Shown here one piece after another: positions 6,657 to 15,287 of a DNA stretch of 64,000 nucleotides (positions within the stretch are counted from its first letter, which is position 1; each line of letters starts with the position of its first letter). The position numbers and the translations under genes are program-made. The notes under the pieces were generated by a model. That model did not search any database, was not told the DNA's origin, and was given only the letters and a program-made list of their open reading frames with translations. The stretch comes from Kibdelosporangium banguiense (GTDB lineage Bacteria > Actinomycetota > Actinomycetes > Mycobacteriales > Pseudonocardiaceae). Where the stretch lies: NCBI RefSeq assembly GCF_017876405.1, contig NZ_JAGINW010000001.1:1997203-2061202 (forward strand), in the 5' to 3' direction.

Positions 6657-8144
6657 ATGGGACGCAAGAAACGCCCCGAGGGCACACGCGCGCCAAACGG
6701 CGCCTCCAGCATCTATTACAGCGAGTACGACAAGCTTTGGCATGGTCGCGTCACAATGGGAATCCGTGATGACGGCAAACCCGACCGACGCCACGTCAAA
6801 CGAAAGACGGAAGCCGAAGTCATCAATGCCGTTCGTGAACTCGAACGCCAGCGTGACACCGGCAAGGTTCGCAAGCCAGGCCGGGTGTGGACAGTCGAGA
6901 AGTGGCTTACGCATTGGGTCGAAAACATCGCGGCTGCCAGCGTTCGACCAACAACCATGGTCGGCTACCGCGCGTCCGTCTATAAACACCTCATCCCAGG
7001 TGTTGGCGCACACAAGCTGAACAAGCTTGAGCCTGAGCACTTGGAAAAGCTCTACGAACGCCTGATCACGCCGGAACCCAAGGGAAAGGGCCTCAAACCA
7101 GCAACCGCGCACTTGGCGCACCGGACTATCCGGGTTGCCCTGAACGAGGCGGTACGTCGGGGACGGATTGCAGAGAATCCGGCCAAGATTGCGAAGCCGC
7201 CGCGCCTCGAAGAGGACGAAATCGTGCCTTTCACCGTCGAGGAGGCGCAGCGTATTTTCGGTGTCGCAGCAAATATGCGAAACGGTGCCAGATTCGTCGT
7301 CGCGCTGACACTCGGCCTCCGCCGGGGAGAAGCGCTCGGGTTGCGCTGGTCGGACGTGACGACTATGTGGAAACACGGATGTGCCAACGGTTCCGTGTGC
7401 CGCCAGCGACGTAGGCCGGAGCAGTGCCCGAATCGGGCCGGTTCAGGAACGCTCACCGTACGCCGCGCTATCCAGCAATTGGTTTGGAAACACGGGTGCC
7501 CAACTGAGCGGGCCTGTGGCAAGTCCGCCGCGAAATGCCCATATCGGCACGGTGGCGGTGTCGTGATCAGCGACGTGAAATCCAGAGCAGGTAGGCGAAC
7601 GGTCGGGTTGCCGCAACCTGTGATCGAGGCGTTGGAAGCGCACAGGCTGCGGCAGGCCGAAGAACGCGAGACGGCCGCCAACCTGTGGCGGGAGGGCGAT
7701 TGGGTGTTCACCAACCGGGTGGGTGGCCCAGTACACCCGACCGAGGACCATCGAGCGTGGAAATCCTTGCTGGGCAAGGCAAACGTGCGGGACGCGCGTT
7801 TGCACGATGCTCGACACACCGCGGCAACCATGTTGCTCGTACTCAAGGTGCCACTGCCGGCCGTTATGGACATCATGGGTTGGTCGGATGCTTCGATTGC
7901 CAAGCGGTACATGCACGTCCCTCACGAGCTGGTGACGGCGATCGCGGCTGAAGTCGGCGCCCTGATGTGGGCACGGCCGGACGACGGCGAAGAGCCGGAC
8001 CCTGGGCCGGAGTTGACGGCCGAACAGCGTCAGGCGATCCGGCGGCTTGCCGCTGAGCTTCCGGAGCAATGGCGGCAACAGCTGTCGGAGCTACTGCCGG
8101 ACGAGGACGACGATGGCCAGGCGGGCGTGCTCGTGTCGGGTTAG
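6657..8144 (+). CDS. int: Tyrosine recombinase integrase with Cys-rich insert
   Basis: 495 residues. The N-terminal part has the SAM-like core-binding domain (about 75-180). The catalytic domain shows Arg222 in the LGLRRGEAL motif, His383 and Arg386 in LHDARHTA, and nucleophile Tyr418 in AKRYMHV. Between the first Arg and the HxxR box is an insert of about 70 residues carrying two WKHGC segments and further Cys and His residues (about 238-297), likely a zinc-binding insert of the kind seen in several actinobacterial integrases. It is cotranscribed with xis. It probably integrates the element at the 3' end of tRNA-Ser(GGA). Confidence 0.9.
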   Translation: MGRKKRPEGTRAPNGASSIYYSEYDKLWHGRVTMGIRDDGKPDRRHVKRKTEAEVINAVRELERQRDTGKVRKPGRVWTVEKWLTHWVENIAAASVRPTTMVGYRASVYKHLIPGVGAHKLNKLEPEHLEKLYERLITPEPKGKGLKPATAHLAHRTIRVALNEAVRRGRIAENPAKIAKPPRLEEDEIVPFTVEEAQRIFGVAANMRNGARFVVALTLGLRRGEALGLRWSDVTTMWKHGCANGSVCRQRRRPEQCPNRAGSGTLTVRRAIQQLVWKHGCPTERACGKSAAKCPYRHGGGVVISDVKSRAGRRTVGLPQPVIEALEAHRLRQAEERETAANLWREGDWVFTNRVGGPVHPTEDHRAWKSLLGKANVRDARLHDARHTAATMLLVLKVPLPAVMDIMGWSDASIAKRYMHVPHELVTAIAAEVGALMWARPDDGEEPDPGPELTAEQRQAIRRLAAELPEQWRQQLSELLPDEDDDGQAGVLVSG

Positions 8145-8177
8145 ACCTTGGGTTAGCACCGCTCGAGCGAGTTAGAA

Positions 8178-8320
8178 ACCTAACCCGCCGGGTTAGGTCC
8201 CGCCTTGAGTCCCTGGCCTGCGGAAAGTTAGCGAGTTAGCCGGGTTAGGTCCCACGGTTCGCCATCCCGACGACGCCTAGATGGCCCGGCGGGCGGCTGC
8301 CTGCGGGACCTAACCCAGGG
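8178..8320. repeat. GGGTTAGGTCC repeats downstream of int
   Basis: A palindrome ACCTAACCCG-C-CGGGTTAGGT lies at 8178-8198, a further direct copy CGGGTTAGGTCCC about 45 bp on (near 8240), and an inverted copy GGGACCTAACCC near 8307. Arm-type binding sites of an integrase near attP would look like this; function is inference. Confidence 0.4.
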
Positions 8321-8358
8321 GCGTGCTGACGGTCCAACAGCCGCACGTCGCTGGGTCG

Positions 8359-9600
8359 TCAAGATCCGGTGGTGCTGTTCTCTGACGCATCCAGGCCGTC
8401 AACGTCGCCCCCTTGTGACGCCGGTGACGTGAACCGTTCGATTTCGCGTGGTACGGCCTGTTTGAAGGTTGCCGACTGGAAGTCGGCCATGGCGTTGAAG
8501 GTTGCCGACCGGAAGCCGGCCATGGCGTTGAAGGTTGCCGACCGGAAACCGGCCGAGCCGTTGAAGGTTGCCGACTGAAAGCCAGCCATGGCGTTGAAGG
8601 TTGCCGACTGGAAACCGGCCATGGCGTTGAAGGTTGCCGACCAGAAGTCGGCAGAGCCGTTGAAGGTTGCCAACCGGAAGACGGCCGTTTCTACGACACA
8701 GTTGGCGAGAGAGAAGGTGATGAGGGTGGCGTAGGTGAGGTCGAGGCTAATGTCGGCCCAGAACGTGGCGACTGGTGCCGTAACTCCGCCATCGCCGGGG
8801 GAGAGGTGCTCAGTGAGCAGGCGCTGAGCGGTGAGCCGGACTTCGCGTTCTTGGGTCCGTTCTATGTAGTTCTTGATCACGTCTTGGTCGGCATCATCGG
8901 CTGGCTTGTTGCCACGAGGGGTGTACGGCATCCGTAGGTAAGCGCACAGAACGTTGACGATCGTTTGCCGTTGGTCAGGGTTGTTCTGCGCGACGCGTTC
9001 CAGTGCGTACAGGCCGGCCAGCCGAACGGGGGCTTTGTCTGAGCCGAGTTGGTCGGCGGCTTTGGTGTAGAGCTCCGTGACGCGTTTCTCCGCAGCGTCA
9101 AGGTTTGTTGCCGCAGCGGTGAGTTCCTGGTGCCATTGGCGGCGCACGGCGAGCAGAAGGGCGAATACCCCTCCCGTCCCCGCGCCGATGCTCAATCCGG
9201 TCTTGATGGCTTCGACACGTGCTGCGGCGGGGTCTTTCGCCTGGTTGGCTTCGCCGAGCAGCCAGGCCGTGGCGCCCCACGCCACGGCCGCCACCACGCC
9301 AGCAGCGGCGACCACAACCCACCAGCTCAACGGCGGCGCTGGTGTCTCCACGCCTCGCCTTGGTCGCCGCGCACCGCGGATTGCTGCGGTGATCAGCAAG
9401 CCCACGGCCAAGCCGAAGAACACGACCCAGCCGGCATGCGAGCGCAGCCATTGCCCGGCCCTTGCCCAGTTGACCCAGTCAGCCACGGCGGTCACGCCGA
9501 TGGCCAGCAGCACCGTACCGGCCGCCGCAGGCGTAATCACATCCCGTCGCATGACCAGACTGTCGCGGCCTGGCCCAGATTCGTCACGGGTGCCCCTCAT
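8359..9600 (-). CDS. Membrane protein with C-terminal pentapeptide-type repeats
   Basis: 413 residues. Three hydrophobic segments (about residues 25-45, 58-75 and 92-112) are followed by a charged helical region (LDAAEKRVTELYTKAADQL) that includes APVRLAGLYALERVAQ, a segment often found before pentapeptide repeats in actinobacterial proteins. The C-terminal part consists of about seven 11-residue units of the form SATFNAMAGFQ with F spacing 5-6, as in the Pentapeptide_3 repeat. Such repeats fold as a right-handed quadrilateral helix. Role unknown. It lies between int and the tRNA target and is probably cargo of the element. Confidence 0.8.
   Translation of the reverse strand: MRGTRDESGPGRDSLVMRRDVITPAAAGTVLLAIGVTAVADWVNWARAGQWLRSHAGWVVFFGLAVGLLITAAIRGARRPRRGVETPAPPLSWWVVVAAAGVVAAVAWGATAWLLGEANQAKDPAAARVEAIKTGLSIGAGTGGVFALLLAVRRQWHQELTAAATNLDAAEKRVTELYTKAADQLGSDKAPVRLAGLYALERVAQNNPDQRQTIVNVLCAYLRMPYTPRGNKPADDADQDVIKNYIERTQEREVRLTAQRLLTEHLSPGDGGVTAPVATFWADISLDLTYATLITFSLANCVVETAVFRLATFNGSADFWSATFNAMAGFQSATFNAMAGFQSATFNGSAGFRSATFNAMAGFRSATFNAMADFQSATFKQAVPREIERFTSPASQGGDVDGLDASENSTTGS
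8462..8700. repeat. 33-bp tandem repeats within the pentapeptide gene
   Basis: About seven imperfect 33-bp units beginning GAAGGTTGCCGAC encode the 11-residue protein repeats. Near identity between neighbouring units suggests recent expansion or homogenisation by slippage or recombination. Confidence 0.8.
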
Positions 9601-9756
9601 TCGCTCAGAGCCCCGAAGCCCTCACGCGCCTCGACTGCCGGGAGGCCCAAGGGCCCCCGCTTCTGGCCTGTTGGCCGAAGAGAGGGGCGGCTGGCGGCTG
9701 TCAATTCAGGGGACGTGACAGAGTGCATTGAGACCCCCAATTGAGACCCAACAGTA

Positions 9757-9794
9757 GAACGCCGGTCACCCATGATCGCGGGTGACCGGCGTTC
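9757..9794 (-). terminator. Terminator hairpin after tRNA-Ser(GGA)
   Basis: GAACGCCGGTCACCC and GGGTGACCGGCGTTC form 15-bp perfect arms with an 8-nt loop, 11 bp downstream of the tRNA 3' end. There is no strong T run, as is common in high-GC genomes. Confidence 0.65.
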
Positions 9795-9805
9795 TCGCTG
9801 GTAGC

Positions 9806-9895
9806 TGGCGGAGGATAGGGGATTTGAACCCCTGAGGGCTATCACACCCAACACGATTTCCAATCGTGCGCACTAGGCCACTATGCGAATCCTCC
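9806..9895 (-). tRNA. tRNA-Ser(GGA)
   Basis: Acceptor stem GGAGGAT/ATCCTCC, long variable arm, T-arm GGGGTTCAAATCCCC and anticodon GGA in the loop of CGATTGGAAATCG; 3' CCA is encoded (9806-9808). The 3' end faces the integrase gene and is the likely attachment site of the element. Confidence 0.95.
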
Positions 9896-9902
9896 GTCGC
9901 AG

Positions 9903-9932
9903 AGGTTACCGGACCATGTGCGGGTGACTCAA
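9903..9932 (-). promoter_or_regulatory. Promoter of tRNA-Ser(GGA)
   Basis: On the minus strand TTGAGT (9927-9932) and TAACCT (9903-9908) are spaced by 18 bp, and the -10 ends 7 bp before the mature tRNA 5' end. This fits a housekeeping-sigma promoter. Confidence 0.5.
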
Positions 9933-9952
9933 AACGGGTGGTCGTGACGGGC

Positions 9953-9983
9953 GAAAGGCCCGGGCGGTGCGCCCGGGCCTTTC
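9953..9983 (-). terminator. Bidirectional-looking terminator
   Basis: GAAAGGCCCGGGC and GCCCGGGCCTTTC pair perfectly with a 5-nt loop, 4 bp after the stop of the small gene at 9987-10133. Confidence 0.75.
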
Positions 9984-9986
9984 GTT

Positions 9987-10133
9987 TCACTCTTCGTCGT
10001 CCGGCTTGGCGTGGTCGGCCACGCCGGGGCGTGGGTCGCGGGACAGGTCCACCAGCGGGTGGGGACCGTCAGCGTCGTCCGGCAGTGCGTGGCTGGGCGC
10101 ACGCTCACCTTTGTCCTGGTTGTCCGAAGTCAT
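9987..10133 (-). CDS. Small acidic hypothetical protein
   Basis: 48 residues from an ATG preceded by GAGGAGGG at ideal distance. It is hydrophilic, rich in Asp, Pro, Glu and His, with no hydrophobic core, so probably disordered. A strong terminator follows directly. It lies 30 bp downstream of the nuclease gene, on the same strand, and may be its cotranscribed partner. The function is unknown. An in-frame extension upstream to 10226 has no ribosome site and overlaps the nuclease gene. Confidence 0.6.
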   Translation of the reverse strand: MTSDNQDKGERAPSHALPDDADGPHPLVDLSRDPRPGVADHAKPDDEE

Positions 10134-10162
10134 CACGCCCTCCTCGTCGTGTCTTGTGGACA

Positions 10163-12610
10163 CTACCCATGGGAGTTGCGCAGCCGCTCGACGAGGTCGA
10201 GCAGGTCGAAGATGACATCCAGCCACTCTTCGCCGGTACTGGGCCTGAAGCGGACCACCTGGGGGTCGTGGTCACTGGCCTGACCGGCGAACTCCGCGTT
10301 GATGTGAACCACGTCATAGTCCACGCCGCGCGGTGCCCGGCTGGTCAGCGTGTGGTCCAGAACCTGCGAGTTTCCTTCGAACACGTAGGTGTAGCGCTCC
10401 TTGGGCGGCAGCGTGTCAATAAGGTCACGCACTGCCCCACCGCGGGTTAGTTCGGCCAGCGCCGGTGCGAACTGGAAGTCGTTGAGGTCGCCGGCCAGCA
10501 CGATGTTGGCCTTCGAGTCCACCGCCAGCACACTGTCGACGAACCCGCGCAGCGCGATCGACTGCTTGATCCGCTGCTCCTCCGACACCCGGTTCGGTGG
10601 CTGGAACCGGCCGTGTACCGACTGGTCGCCACCCTTGGAGTTGAAGTGGTTGGCCACCACGAACACCTTGCGGCCGCCGAACACGAACTCCCCGGCCAGC
10701 GGCTTGCGCGAGCTCTGCCACGCGGCGTTGAGCGGGTCGATCCGGCCAGGCGAGACCGACAGCTTCGGCCTGCCGTACTGGGAAAGCACCTGCACCGGCG
10801 TGGTCGCGTCACCACCCGGCCGATCCACAAAGGACACGCGGGCCGGGTTGAAGATGAACGCCACCCGGATGTTGCCGCCCGGCTCACCGCCGTCGGTCTT
10901 GTTCTCCGGGTTGATCTGCCGCCACTGATAGCGCGGGCCGCCCTGGGCGACGATGGCGTCGGTGAACTTCTGCAGTGTCTGCTCCGCCGACACCACGCCG
11001 TTGTCGGTCGCGCCGTTGTCGTCCTGGATCTCTTCCAGGGCAACGATGTCCGGCGACGCCAGGTTCTTGACGACGCCCGCGGCGAGCCGGTCGAACTTGG
11101 CCTGGTCGTCACCTGGGTCGAGGTTCTCGACGTTGTACGTGCCGACCGCGAGCTCACCGCTGCGCTGCTTGCGCGTGACCTCCGGCTGCAGGCCGCTGGA
11201 CTGCTCACCACCGAGCGTCGTGGCCTGCAAGGTGTAGCCGCCGAAGTTGACGTAGTCCAGCGGGCCCTCAGTGCCGCCGGTCAGCTTGTCACCCACGTTG
11301 AACTGCGGGAAAGGACGCTGGGAGAACGGGATCAGCGACATGACCTTCAACCGGCCCGGGTTGAACTGGTCGTAGCCGGAGTACAGGGTGCCGCCGCGGG
11401 CGGTCGGGTTCTCGTTCGGCCGCACGGTCACATAGAACTCGTTGAACTCCGTGCTCGGGCCGACGACCCGGACATCGTTGATCCTGATCCGTTCGCCTTC
11501 GTGGGACTCGTAGAAGTCCAGGGCGAACGTGTCCGGCTTGAGCTCCAGCGAGTCGATGTTGCCGCCCGTGGGCACATACTGCGCCGGCAGTGTCTTCTCG
11601 TCGATCGACTGTGCCTGCGGCAGGGCGTTTCCAGCCGACGAGACCGTCCACTGTGCATTGATCAGCTGGGTCAGTGACTGGTACGTGGAGTTCGCGTCGT
11701 CGTTGGGCAGGAACTCCTTGACCGTGCCGGCCACCACGACCGCGTCGCCTGCCTTCACGTTCGGCGTGACACCCGCGTTGAAGACGAAAAGTCCTTCACT
11801 GGTGCGGGGATCCGCGTCCGGAGCCGTGTCCTGGAACCAGAAGCCGCGCACCGAACCGAAAGCGCGGACACCGGTGACCACACCGGTCACACCGGCGACC
11901 TTCTTGCCCGCCAGCGGCGACACCCGGGTGACGCCCTGAATGTCGTGGATCTTCGCCTGCACCGGCGGCGTTGTGCCACCAGGCCCCTCACCAGCGGCGT
12001 TCACCGGAGTCGGTGTGCCGGTGGCGAAGTCGACGGAGTTGTTGTCCGTGTCGGTGTTGTTCACGCGAGCGGACGACGTGGCGTTGGCCGTGCCCGGCGC
12101 CGGCGAGGTCTCCCGCACAGTCGCGTTGCCGTAGCCGACGAGATCGCGAATGCGCGTGTCGGCGTTGCAGTCCGCAGCAGTCAGGCACGTCAACGGTTCG
12201 GCGCTGTTGACCAACGCGACCGTGCCCGCACCCGCGGCCATCGCGATCGACCCGGCCGCGTCGACGGCCGGGAGCTCCAGCGTCCCACCGGTCCCCTTCG
12301 CCTCGCCGACCAGATAAGTCTTACCCGGCGCGATGCTGCCGGTCAGCGGCGTCGCCTGCCAGCGGCTGGACGCACTCGGCGCGGCCGGCAGGTACTGCAC
12401 ACTCCAGCCGGCCAGCGAGACCGGCGCCGCCGAGACATTGGTCAGCTCGACGAAGTCCTGCGTCAACGTGGCACCGGAGTTGCCGCCACCGCCGTAGACC
12501 TCGCCGATCAGGACGTCAGGGCTCGGGACGGCGTTCGCGGCGGGCGCCACGACCACCATTACCAGCCCAGCGGACGCCGCCACGGCGATCCCGCGTAAGG
12601 ATGAGGTCAC
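10163..12610 (-). CDS. Secreted ExeM/NucH family endonuclease with lamin-tail domain
   Basis: 815 residues from a GTG with GGGAGGA upstream. Signal peptide at residues 1-27 (hydrophobic stretch ending APAANA). Residues about 30-150 form a lamin-tail domain (VLIGEVYGGGGNSGA ... DFVELTN), then an OB-like region, then an endonuclease/exonuclease/phosphatase domain from about residue 490: GTYNVENLDP, ALEEIQD, VANHFNSKGG, AGDLNDF and ASDHDPQ carry the metal-binding and catalytic residues. The order matches the ExeM/NucH extracellular nucleases. It is secreted and likely degrades extracellular DNA for nutrient use or biofilm turnover. Confidence 0.9.
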   Translation of the reverse strand: MTSSLRGIAVAASAGLVMVVVAPAANAVPSPDVLIGEVYGGGGNSGATLTQDFVELTNVSAAPVSLAGWSVQYLPAAPSASSRWQATPLTGSIAPGKTYLVGEAKGTGGTLELPAVDAAGSIAMAAGAGTVALVNSAEPLTCLTAADCNADTRIRDLVGYGNATVRETSPAPGTANATSSARVNNTDTDNNSVDFATGTPTPVNAAGEGPGGTTPPVQAKIHDIQGVTRVSPLAGKKVAGVTGVVTGVRAFGSVRGFWFQDTAPDADPRTSEGLFVFNAGVTPNVKAGDAVVVAGTVKEFLPNDDANSTYQSLTQLINAQWTVSSAGNALPQAQSIDEKTLPAQYVPTGGNIDSLELKPDTFALDFYESHEGERIRINDVRVVGPSTEFNEFYVTVRPNENPTARGGTLYSGYDQFNPGRLKVMSLIPFSQRPFPQFNVGDKLTGGTEGPLDYVNFGGYTLQATTLGGEQSSGLQPEVTRKQRSGELAVGTYNVENLDPGDDQAKFDRLAAGVVKNLASPDIVALEEIQDDNGATDNGVVSAEQTLQKFTDAIVAQGGPRYQWRQINPENKTDGGEPGGNIRVAFIFNPARVSFVDRPGGDATTPVQVLSQYGRPKLSVSPGRIDPLNAAWQSSRKPLAGEFVFGGRKVFVVANHFNSKGGDQSVHGRFQPPNRVSEEQRIKQSIALRGFVDSVLAVDSKANIVLAGDLNDFQFAPALAELTRGGAVRDLIDTLPPKERYTYVFEGNSQVLDHTLTSRAPRGVDYDVVHINAEFAGQASDHDPQVVRFRPSTGEEWLDVIFDLLDLVERLRNSHG

Positions 12611-12750
12611 GCTCTGTCCTCCCTCGTGAATCAGACGAGGTATCGTCCCCCGGCCGAGTGAACGAAGGAAGTACGCATAGGCAACTGTTCGGCCTCGTCA
12701 ACCGCAAAACACCGATGCCGAATCCGGCACCGGCGTTGCGGTTCAGGTGG

Positions 12751-14076
12751 CTAGCGGCCGGCGACGTAGATGTCGCCGTCGGCGACGCTGACCTCACGGG
12801 CGGAGGAGGCGCCGCTGGCCAGGATTCGGGCTGGGTCGCGGAAATCGCCGATGACCTCGATGCGCTGGACCGGCTTGGGGGTGGTGATCACGCTTTCGGC
12901 ACGCCAGTCCTTGCCGAAGGTCAGCAGGTACGTCTCGATGTTCGGCTGGCCGTCCCTGGTCGCATAGACACGCCAGGTGGCGAGGTTCACCCGTTCGATC
13001 TCACGGGTGCGGATGCCGCTGAAGACCTGTTTTGTCTCCCAGGCGCGGCCGTTCCAGACACTGGCCTGGTTCAGGGTGGTGCCGGTTGTGTTGTCGTAGC
13101 TGAACCACAACACGAACGGCCGGCCGAAGGCGCCACCGACCTGCTGGATGTAGTCCGGCGACTTCAAGGTGCCCATCGGCCGCTCAAGCGGCGTGTCGGC
13201 CACCTTCAGGTAGGTCTCCTGGTCGGCGTCGTCGATCTGGGTGCCCAGGTCACGCCAGGCGGCGGAGTAGAAGTGCAGGTTGGCCGGATTGAACACCGCG
13301 TAATAGATGTTGCGGTGGTAGAAATCGTGCACATGTTGCGTGGGCCCGCCACCGGCGAGCGTGTAGCTGATGTGCACCAGCCCGGTCAGCGGGTCCTGCC
13401 GCAACTGGCCGATGTAGATCTCGTTCAGGTTGTCGGCACGCGCCGTGGACCCGATCGCGAACGGCTGCCCAGTCAACTCGACCGAGTTCTTCCACGTCAG
13501 GCCGTTGTCCTTGGAGACGAGATACTTCATCGGGCGGGTGTCGCTCGGCGTCACCTTGTCGATGTCGCGGGTGGTCTCCCGGTAGAACACGAACAGCGAC
13601 CCATCAGCGGCCTTGAACGGCATCGGGTAGCTGGCAGCCTTACCCTGCGGCACCTCAACCGTGGTCCAGTCGCCGTCGATCGAATGCGGCCGAGCCGAGC
13701 GGCTGATCACCGTCGCAGTGTTGTGCATGCCCCGAACCACCAGGACATGCCCGTCATCCGCCTGAACCATGGTCGGATAGTTGTGCGAGTCCGACTCACC
13801 CACGGCAATGAACTTCGGCGCACTCCAAGCCTTACGCCGATGGTCATACGCCTGCACATAAGTGTCGGCATCCTTGCCGGACCACGAGATGAACGTACTG
13901 TCCGCCCGCCGGTCATAGACCCCACCCGCAACCGGCCGGCGATCCGATCTGGACGCCACCCCACTCGCAGCCGTCATCACATCGAACTCAGGCGCCGCCG
14001 CCTCAGCCCCAGGCGCAAGCGTCACCATGGTCGCGAAGACGGTCAAGATCGTGAAAATGCGCTGCCTTCGGCGCAT
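12751..14076 (-). CDS. Secreted BNR-4 repeat protein (seven-bladed propeller type)
   Basis: 441 residues from an ATG with AGGAGG upstream. Signal peptide 1-27 (ILTVFATMVTLAPGAEA). The body has repeated blade-like segments (STFISWSGKDADTYVQAYDH, GHVLVVRGMHNTATV, SLFVFYRETTR, YLVSKDNGLTWKNSV), the last resembling an Asp-box. This fits the BNR_4 family, which includes propeller-fold polysaccharide lyases such as ulvan lyases and other sugar-active enzymes. The substrate cannot be assigned. It stands alone, 140 bp upstream of the nuclease gene. Confidence 0.75.
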   Translation of the reverse strand: MRRRQRIFTILTVFATMVTLAPGAEAAAPEFDVMTAASGVASRSDRRPVAGGVYDRRADSTFISWSGKDADTYVQAYDHRRKAWSAPKFIAVGESDSHNYPTMVQADDGHVLVVRGMHNTATVISRSARPHSIDGDWTTVEVPQGKAASYPMPFKAADGSLFVFYRETTRDIDKVTPSDTRPMKYLVSKDNGLTWKNSVELTGQPFAIGSTARADNLNEIYIGQLRQDPLTGLVHISYTLAGGGPTQHVHDFYHRNIYYAVFNPANLHFYSAAWRDLGTQIDDADQETYLKVADTPLERPMGTLKSPDYIQQVGGAFGRPFVLWFSYDNTTGTTLNQASVWNGRAWETKQVFSGIRTREIERVNLATWRVYATRDGQPNIETYLLTFGKDWRAESVITTPKPVQRIEVIGDFRDPARILASGASSAREVSVADGDIYVAGR

Positions 14077-14217
14077 ACAACTGCCTCCTGGTCAATCCCA
14101 GGCGGCGGGAGAAACCCATGCTTCCACACCCCGGCCCCCAACGTGAAGAGCCGCGAACCAAGAGGCGGGCGAAGCCCGGCATCGGGGGGTTTGGGGGTCG
14201 TCCCCCCAACATTATGG

Positions 14218-14259
14218 CGAGGGACCTGGTCCACGCTTTCCGCGGACACAGGTCCCTCG
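14218..14259 (-). terminator. Hairpin after tRNA-Ser(CGA)
   Basis: CGAGGGACCTG and CAGGTCCCTCG are perfect 11-bp arms with a 20-nt loop, 6 bp after the tRNA 3' end. Likely terminator or processing structure. Confidence 0.5.
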
Positions 14260-14265
14260 ACCGAG

Positions 14266-14352
14266 CGGTAGCGGTGGGATTTGAACCCACGGAGGGCGTG
14301 AACCCTCACACGCTTTCGAGGCGTGCTCCTTCGGCCGCTCGGACACGCTACC
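14266..14352 (-). tRNA. tRNA-Ser(CGA)
   Basis: Acceptor GGTAGCG/CGCTACC, class II variable arm, T-arm GTGGGTTCAAATCCCAC, and anticodon CGA in the loop of ACGCCTCGAAAGCGT. CCA is not encoded. Confidence 0.95.
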
Positions 14353-14402
14353 GCCGAGAAGCTTACCGGACGGGTTTCTGGGGCTTGGGGGGCAGGTGGC
14401 TG

Positions 14403-15029
14403 TCAGCGCCAGGCGCGCATAGCGACGGCGAGGCGGACCTTGGCGCGGGCGAGGCGGGCGCGGGCAGCTTGCTCGGTGCCGCCGTCGAGGCGGGCTATTT
14501 CGAGGTGGGGCAGGCCGTGGATCTCGGCGAGGAGCCAGGTTTTTCGTTGCGGGGGCGGGAGGTCTGCCAGGGCTTGCCGTAGGGCTTGGACTGCGGCTAT
14601 GGCCTCGGCCATTCGTTGGGGGTCGGAGGCTGGGTGGCTGGCGGCGAGGTCTGGGACGGCGTCGGTCAGGACGTGGTCGCGGCGGGTGCGCAGCACTCCG
14701 AGGCATTGGCGGTGCGCTACCCGGAAGAGCCAGGTGCGCACCGCCGCTGGGTCGCTCAGTTCGGACAGCCTTCGCCACGCTGTTACCGATACTTCCTGGG
14801 CTACGTCTTCGGCGTCCGCGCGGTCGCCGAGGATTCGCAGTGCCATCAGGAAGATTCGTTCGGAGTAGCGGCCCAGCAGCATCGAGAAGGCTTGGTGGTC
14901 GCCGCTGAGGGCGCGGCCGACCAGTGTGGCGTCATCTTCCACACTGGACAGCTCTTGGCTCGGCAATCCCCTGCCCTCCAACGAATTCGCCCTGGGCGCA
15001 ATGGTGGCAGGCCGAGGCGCCGGAGTCAC
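14403..15029 (-). CDS. ECF-type RNA polymerase sigma factor
   Basis: 208 residues. Region 2 spans about residues 38-105 (AFSMLLGRYSERIFLMALRI ... DAEDVAQEVSVTAW) and region 4 about 130-200 (LADLPPPQRKTWLLAEIHGL ... QAARARLARAKVRL). This is the standard two-domain ECF layout. The GTG start overlaps the CsbD stop by 3 bp, so expression is coupled to that stress protein. The first 30 residues are poorly conserved in look and the true start could be later. No anti-sigma gene is visible next to it; its target promoters are unknown. Confidence 0.85.
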   Translation of the reverse strand: MTPAPRPATIAPRANSLEGRGLPSQELSSVEDDATLVGRALSGDHQAFSMLLGRYSERIFLMALRILGDRADAEDVAQEVSVTAWRRLSELSDPAAVRTWLFRVAHRQCLGVLRTRRDHVLTDAVPDLAASHPASDPQRMAEAIAAVQALRQALADLPPPQRKTWLLAEIHGLPHLEIARLDGGTEQAARARLARAKVRLAVAMRAWR

Positions 15030-15238
15030 TTATCGTCGCGTAGCGAGTCCTTCGCGTCCTTCACGGCGCCGGCCGTCTTGTCGCGCACGTCGTGGGCGGT
15101 CTCCTTGGTCTCGCCCTTGAGCTGGTCGCGTTTGCCTGCCGCTTCCAGTTCTTCGTTGTCGGTGGCCTGGCCGAGTTTTTCCTTCCCCTTGCCGATAATT
15201 TGCTCTGCCTTGTCCTTCATCTTGTCGGATTTGCCCAT
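15026..15238 (-). CDS. CsbD family stress protein
   Basis: 70 residues, Lys/Glu/Asp-rich and predicted fully helical, with the CsbD-family pattern KDKAEQIIGKGKEKLGQ and KRDQLKGETKETAHDV. CsbD-like proteins are general-stress proteins of unknown biochemistry. It is the first gene of a two-gene unit with the ECF sigma factor, which suggests the pair responds to the same stress. Confidence 0.9.
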   Translation of the reverse strand: MGKSDKMKDKAEQIIGKGKEKLGQATDNEELEAAGKRDQLKGETKETAHDVRDKTAGAVKDAKDSLRDDK

Positions 15239-15287
15239 GACTCTGGAGTGCCCGCTGAACTGGACAGCGAACGTAATGTGATCCAGG

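Larger units (their letters stand above)
1..9806. mobile_element. AICE-like integrative element, right-hand part
   Basis: The block contains a GntR-UTRA regulator with a palindromic operator region, two small HTH excisionase-like proteins, a run of small overlapping genes of unknown function, a Walker-A DUF3987-type replication protein next to iteron-like repeats, and a tyrosine integrase. This gene set is typical of actinomycete integrative and conjugative elements. The right border is inferred at the 3' end of tRNA-Ser(GGA), the usual target type, with the pentapeptide-repeat gene as cargo between int and the tRNA. No FtsK/TraB-like transfer gene and no second att copy is seen, so the left end probably lies before the window. 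Borders are inference. Confidence 0.55.

Noticed and set aside
6249..7376. 375-residue minus-strand ORF opposite xis and int
   Set aside because: It is antisense to a well-supported excisionase and integrase and has no domain; it is a shadow of the high GC content.
8462..8700. CRISPR array
   Set aside because: The 33-bp units are contiguous, without unique spacers, and lie inside an open coding frame as protein repeats.
9809..9850. Visible attL/attR pair for the element
   Set aside because: No second copy of the tRNA-Ser 3' end was found within the window, so only one end can be proposed.
12601..14271. 556-residue plus-strand ORF opposite the BNR gene
   Set aside because: Arg/Pro/Gly-rich translation typical of a reverse-frame shadow; the minus-strand protein has a signal peptide and a fold.
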